The notes under the pieces were generated by a model that had not been told where the DNA came from, ran no database searches, and saw nothing but the letters and a program-made list of their open reading frames with translations. From Tremella fuciformis (lineage: Eukaryota; Basidiomycota; Tremellomycetes; Tremellales; Tremellaceae): DNA of 64,000 bases. Shown here piece after piece: positions 59,867-64,000 of this stretch (positions are counted from its first letter, which is position 1; every line of letters begins with the position of its first letter). The stretch is from the NCBI GenBank assembly GCA_032768795.1, contig CP136494.1:1116001-1180000 (forward strand). The letters are read 5' to 3'. Both the position numbers and the translations under genes were made by a program.

Positions 59867-60549
59867 TCAGCGTAGCTCTTACGGGGCGAATTTCTGCGGG
59901 TGTCCCTGGAACGAAAACGGTAAATGGGGGAATTAAATAAGAAAATTCCGGCCATTCTGATTTCATCAGCACAATCCTAATATGCATTGTGTCCTTGCCA
60001 AATTGCCTTTCATCAGAGAATAAAGATCTATGCATGAGGCTGATGCATGGAATGATCTCTGTAGCAGAACCAATCGCCTACATAGCTACTGCCATACCCT
60101 GCCCTATCATTGCACCAAAATGGTTACAATAGCGCAAGTCTGACAAGACTGCAATAGGCTTGCCAGGTGGCAGCTGTGACATAGCCCCTGTGACCAGCTT
60201 GGCATGCCTATGATCATCTGATCAGCCTAGCATGCCCAACAAGCACTTGCGCATCTCTTGATGAAGTGCTTTAGCTTGCAACTAATCAATGTTCTACAGT
60301 ACATCCGGCTTTGCCGGATGCTTGACCCGTAAGGGCTGCGATGGCTGCGCCGCTAGGCGCAAGGGGGGGTCTTGGGGGGGTGTCCCACCCCCCCATGTCT
60401 AACGGAACCAAAGAACAAGGAATTGCATTAGGTTTTCCAAATTGCCTGAGAACCAATAACTTGAATACCTGATTAGAAATTCAGAGCTAAAAAAGAATTG
60501 AAATAACGAGCTACGCCCTATCGCGCACTTTCCTGCACGATCTACCTAG
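59867..60549 (+). mobile_element. Helitron/Helentron-like non-autonomous element, copy 3
   Basis: Same 683-bp element as copies 1 and 2, here on the plus strand. It starts TCAGCGTAGCTC at 59867 (preceded by A) and ends CTAG at 60546-60549 (followed by TT). The asymmetric inverted repeat is GCGTAGCTC near the 5' end and GAGCTACGC about 40 bp before the 3' end; the imperfect hairpin lies between that and CTACCTAG. The 3' end is 74 bp upstream of the ADE12 start codon, in the same orientation as ADE12. Confidence 0.75.
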
Positions 60550-60623
60550 TTGGCCCTGTTTAAGAGGGTGGTCGACTCGTCCACTTTTGCTCGGCGTTGT
60601 CTCTCTTTGCTTCTGCAAGTCTG

Positions 60624-62254
60624 ATGACCAACGGTAAGCACTCACGGCCATCTTCGAAAGTCCTCGTGGCTGACAGACAGCTCCGCAAGGAGTGACCGTG
60701 GTGTATGTCCATTCTCCCCCACTTGCACAATCACCGCTTCCTTCTCCACCGACATGATCGGCCGACCCTGAGCATGAGCCAGCCACGAGGGGGAGAGACC
60801 GCTGACGGCCAGCCTCGGCGCCCAGTGGGGTGACGAGGGCAAAGGGAAACTCGTGGACATCCTCGCTGCCGAGGCGGACATCTGTGCGCGGTGCGCCGGA
60901 GGAAACAATGCAGGTCATACCATTGTTGTCAAGGGCGACAAGGGCGAGAAGAAGACTTATGCCTTCAACCTCTTGCCCAGCGGTGCGCAGCTGTCGCGAC
61001 GATATCCATCCCGCTGACCGGAAGGCCTGATCAACCCGCACTGCAAGGCGTTTATCGGGTCTGGTGTCGTTGTTCACATCCCCAGTCTCTTCAATGAGCT
61101 CGACACCTTGGAGCGAAAGGGTGAGGCCAAGCTTCTCAGCTGCGGCTGACGCTCAGGTCTGCAATGTGCCGACCGACTCTTCATCTCGGATCGTGCCCAC
61201 CTTGTCCTCGGCTTCCACCAGATTGTCGACGGGCTCAAGGAGATTGAACTCGGCGGATCGTCTATTGGTACCACCAAGAAAGGCATCGGACCCGCTTACT
61301 CGTCCAAGGCGTCTAGGAGCGGGCTGCGTGTGCACCACTTGTACGACCCGAGCTTCCCTGCCAAGTTCAGGAAGCTCGTCGAGGGCCGGTTTAAGCGATA
61401 CGGGCACTTTGAGTTTGACACTGAGGGAGAGATTGAGATGTACTTGGTCAGCCGGCCCTGACGTCGTGAGATCTCGCTGATGCGCAGGCTTTCGCCGAGC
61501 GCCTTCGACCCCACATTGTCGACGGCCCGACATTCATGCACAAAGCTTTGACTACTGGCAAACGCGTCCTGGTCGAAGGTGCAAACGCTCTCATGTTGGA
61601 CATCGACTACGGTACCTACCCCTTCGTGACATCCTCGTCGACCACCATCGGCGGCGTGTGCACGGGTCTTGGTATTCCCCCGATGGCCATCAAGCGGGTG
61701 TGCGGTGTGATCAAAGCGTACACAACTCGAGTCGGCGGCGGACCATTCCCCACAGAAGATCTCGGCACTGTCGGCGAGACCCTGCAGGAGGTCGGCGCCG
61801 AGTACGGCGTCGTGACTGGCCGAAGGAGACGATGTGGCTGGCTCGACCTGGTGGTCATGCGTTACTCGACGATGATCAACGGCTACACCGAGCTCAACCT
61901 GACCAAACTGGACGTGCTGGACGGCTTTGACGAGATCAAGGTGGCAACGGGCTACAAACTGGACGGTCAGGAGATCGAGGGTTTCCCTGGTGAGTCGCCC
62001 AGGAACTCGGACCTGTGCAGGGTCAAAGGAAGGACTTTGGCTGACAGTCAGCCGACCTGGACAAGCTCGCGCAGGTCGAGGTGCAATACACCACGCTGCC
62101 CGGATGGAAGACCGACATCTCGTCGTGCACATCGTACGAGCAGCTTCCCGAGGTGTGCAGGCAGTACGTCGAGTTTATCGAAAAGTTCCTCGGGGTGCCT
62201 ATCAAGTACATCGGTGTGGGCCCCGCGCGCGAGTCTACCATTGTGCGGGGTTAG
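60624..62254 (+). CDS. ADE12: Adenylosuccinate synthetase
   Basis: Purine-synthesis enzyme: IMP + Asp + GTP to adenylosuccinate + GDP + Pi, cytosolic. The 5' end is split into tiny exons: 60624-60633 and 60681-60702, then 60813 onward, giving [26 protein letters not shown], with the GDEGKGK phosphate-binding loop. Later landmarks: [122 protein letters not shown], and the C-terminus [17 protein letters not shown]. All catalytic segments are present; the protein is close to the usual 430-residue size. A Helitron-like element ends 74 bp before the start codon, so the promoter is either very short or inside that element. Confidence 0.95.
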
Positions 62255-62347
62255 GAGACGCAGTGTCCAATCTTTCAACAGAACATCTAGAGTGGCCGAC
62301 AGCATGCATAGAATGCGTCGTGGCTATTGTTGTTCTCTTCTTGTGGC

Positions 62348-63368
62348 TTACCACGGACAGACGCCGCCCTCGTGCTCGTGCCCGAGGCCAACGAGCTTGC
62401 CTGCTTTCTCATCCCACTTGCCCTCGACGACGCCTTTGACAAATTCTGCGCCGGCAGAGACGGGGAAGGCCCCAATGCTCTTGAGGAAGTCGGTGCCGCG
62501 GCCGAGGTTGGTGGCGAGCAGGCCGGGAGTGACCGCGATGACTTTGACCTGGGGGTCAGCCACAGGCAGCCGCCAGCCCCTCTACGTTAACTCCCACAAG
62601 AAGCAAAGACGGGTGAGAGGCGGTTAAAAAAGGAGACGGTGTAGACGTACGTGCTTATCGGCTCCGAGCCAGCGGTACCACTCCCTCATCAACATGTTCT
62701 CGGCCGCCTTGCTCACGCGATAAGCGGGCGACCACAGCTTCTTGAGAGACTTTGGCCATCCGGGCTCGTCGGGCGGCGCATCCACGGGGAAGAGCGCCTT
62801 TTCGTGGTACGAGAACGAGCCGACGCTCGAGCTGATGAAGACCAGCCGGGGCGTGGGCTTGCGGCTGGCAAGCAGGAGCGGGGCGAAGGTCCAGCTGAGG
62901 ATGTGGGTGCCGGTGAGGTTGACGTCAAAGGTGGTATTGAGCACTTGGCGCCACGTCTGCGAGCCGTCCTCGAAGTTGTGGTCGAGGAGCACGCCTATCG
63001 CCGTCAGCGCGCGAGCGAGCGAAGCGAGTGCCTGTCTTGGCGCACGGTACACCGTGCGGGAGAACGATGGACTCGCCTGCATTGTTCACCAGGACGTCCA
63101 CATGGCCCACGCGCTCTTTGACAGTCTCGAAAGCGGACTCGATGGACTTGTCGTCGGCCAGGTCCAGCTGGACTGCCCAGACCGTCGTTGCGCTGTTCCC
63201 CTTGCTGCCGCCTTGGACCTCCTTGACTGCCTTCTCGCCGTTCGTGGCGGACCGCGAGCCGAGGATGAGCTCGTACGCCTCTGGCGCGGCGTAGAGCGCT
63301 TGGATGGTTGCGAGGCCGAGGCCGGCGTTGGCCCCGGTCACGAGGACGACGGTGCGGTCGGCTGACAT
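62348..63368 (-). CDS. Short-chain dehydrogenase/reductase (SDR) 1
   Basis: NAD(P)-dependent oxidoreductase of the classical SDR type, carbonyl substrate unknown. From ATG at 63368: [25 protein letters not shown] (Rossmann TGxxxGxG), [18 protein letters not shown] (the DxxD region), [10 protein letters not shown], then after an intron [47 protein letters not shown], and the catalytic [14 protein letters not shown] (YxxxK). The tail, [16 protein letters not shown] ... [25 protein letters not shown], closes the fold. The intron after the Gly of NNAG is best explained by a GC donor (CAG|GCGAGT at 63077/63076). It is a tandem paralogue of the incomplete gene to the right. Confidence 0.87.
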
Positions 63369-63642
63369 GATGGGGTGTAGGTGCTCAAGCTTTGAGGTTG
63401 CTTCTCGTTTTGGGTGACTGGCTACACTGCTGCATGGAGAAGTGGGGCTTGTTCTCAAATGTAGGTCGTATAATGTATAGTCGCACGGGATGCGGAGGTC
63501 GGTCGTGCCCGTCGGCGGTGGAGGTGATGTAAGTCGATCCGTGCCTGCTTGACAATCCACGCCCGTCGGCGTGCGCTATCTACAGCATGTCCCTATCGCG
63601 GAGGCATTCCGTGCATCTGTCTGATTACAGACAGTATCGATC

Positions 63643-64000
63643 TCACCACGCATGCACGCCATCGCTGCCTATCATCTCGCCCTGATGCTCGTCCCATTCG
63701 CCCCGCACCACGGCCGCGCAGAACTCGCCGCCCACCCTGGGGTCCATCGCGCCAAACTGCCTCAGCGTCTCCCTGAGTCCTCCGAGATCCGTGGCGAGCC
63801 AGCCGGGCGTGACGCCCAGCACGCGCACGTTGTCGTTGGCGAGCAGCCGCGCCCACTCGCGCATGAGCATGTTGACCGCGGCCTTGCTGGCGCGGTAGGC
63901 GGGCACCGCGAGCGGCGAGGCGGGCTTGGGCCAGCCGGCGGGCGGGGATGTGTCCATCGGCAGACCCGCGATGGGGGGACTGACATGCTCGGCGAGCGAG
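63643..64000 (-). CDS. Short-chain dehydrogenase/reductase (SDR) 2, partial at window edge
   Basis: Only the C-terminal part is in the window; the gene continues beyond 64000. The visible sequence (SLAEHVSPPIAGLPMDTSPPAGWPKPASPLAVPAYRASKAAVNMLMREWARLLANDNVRVLGVTPGWLATDLGG ... VVRGEWDEHQGEMIGSDGVHAW) contains the catalytic YxxxK (PAYRASKAAV) and aligns closely with SDR 1 ([20 protein letters not shown]). Tandem duplication is likely; the genes are head-to-tail, 274 bp apart. The nucleotide-binding half cannot be assessed. Confidence 0.85.
   Translation of the reverse strand, partial: SLAEHVSPPIAGLPMDTSPPAGWPKPASPLAVPAYRASKAAVNMLMREWARLLANDNVRVLGVTPGWLATDLGGLRETLRQFGAMDPRVGGEFCAAVVRGEWDEHQGEMIGSDGVHAW

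Overview
The window is nuclear DNA of a filamentous or yeast-like basidiomycete. It is GC-rich and gene-dense, and almost every gene is interrupted by introns of about 41-60 nt with GTGAGT/GTCAGT/GTACGT donors and CTGAC-like branch sites close to the acceptor. Gene content is that of an ascomycete/basidiomycete core genome (ADE12, XPO1, DDX41, AP-2 alpha, CTF8, HEL2, NFU1, U6 snRNA). The short introns and branch sites point to Basidiomycota, perhaps Tremellomycetes; that finer placement is an inference. Most gene models below were spliced by hand, and many were checked to give an exact multiple of three.

Layout. 1-8.4 kb: YMC1-type mitochondrial carrier, the DDX41 helicase and, divergently, exportin-1 (XPO1/CRM1). 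9.5-15 kb: mitochondrial ribosomal protein uS9m, a secreted polysaccharide-lyase-14-like protein and a ferroportin. 15.1-21.9 kb: a SNF2 ATPase and an MFS sugar transporter. 22.6-26.1 kb: two diverged paralogues of an unknown family. 26.3-33.2 kb: PEX11-like, NFU1, a possible small gene, an unknown membrane protein and an NPY1/NUDT12-type NADH pyrophosphatase. 33.4-46.6 kb: a cluster of five F-box genes surrounding a 4-kb PH-like/coiled-coil gene. 46.7-52.5 kb: U6 snRNA, HEL2/ZNF598, a HAD phosphatase and CTF8. 52.7-64 kb: AP-2 alpha, an INN1/FIC1-type C2 protein, ADE12 and two tandem short-chain dehydrogenases, the last cut by the window edge.

The most unusual element is a 683-bp repeat present three times (3433-4115, 23967-24649, 59867-60549), always the same length and apparently near-identical. 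Its ends (TC at 5', CTAG at 3' followed by T, a hairpin just inside the 3' end, and an asymmetric inverted repeat) mark it as a recently active non-autonomous Helitron/Helentron-like transposon. Two copies sit 74 and 90 bp upstream of start codons (ADE12 and DDX41) in the same orientation as the gene, and so may supply their 5' UTRs or promoters.

Other points of interest are an F-box family with a shared intron and C-terminal domain, a new paired family with a Cys/His motif, a threonine at the leptomycin-B cysteine of CRM1, a non-canonical motif VI in DDX41, and two inferred GC-AG introns.
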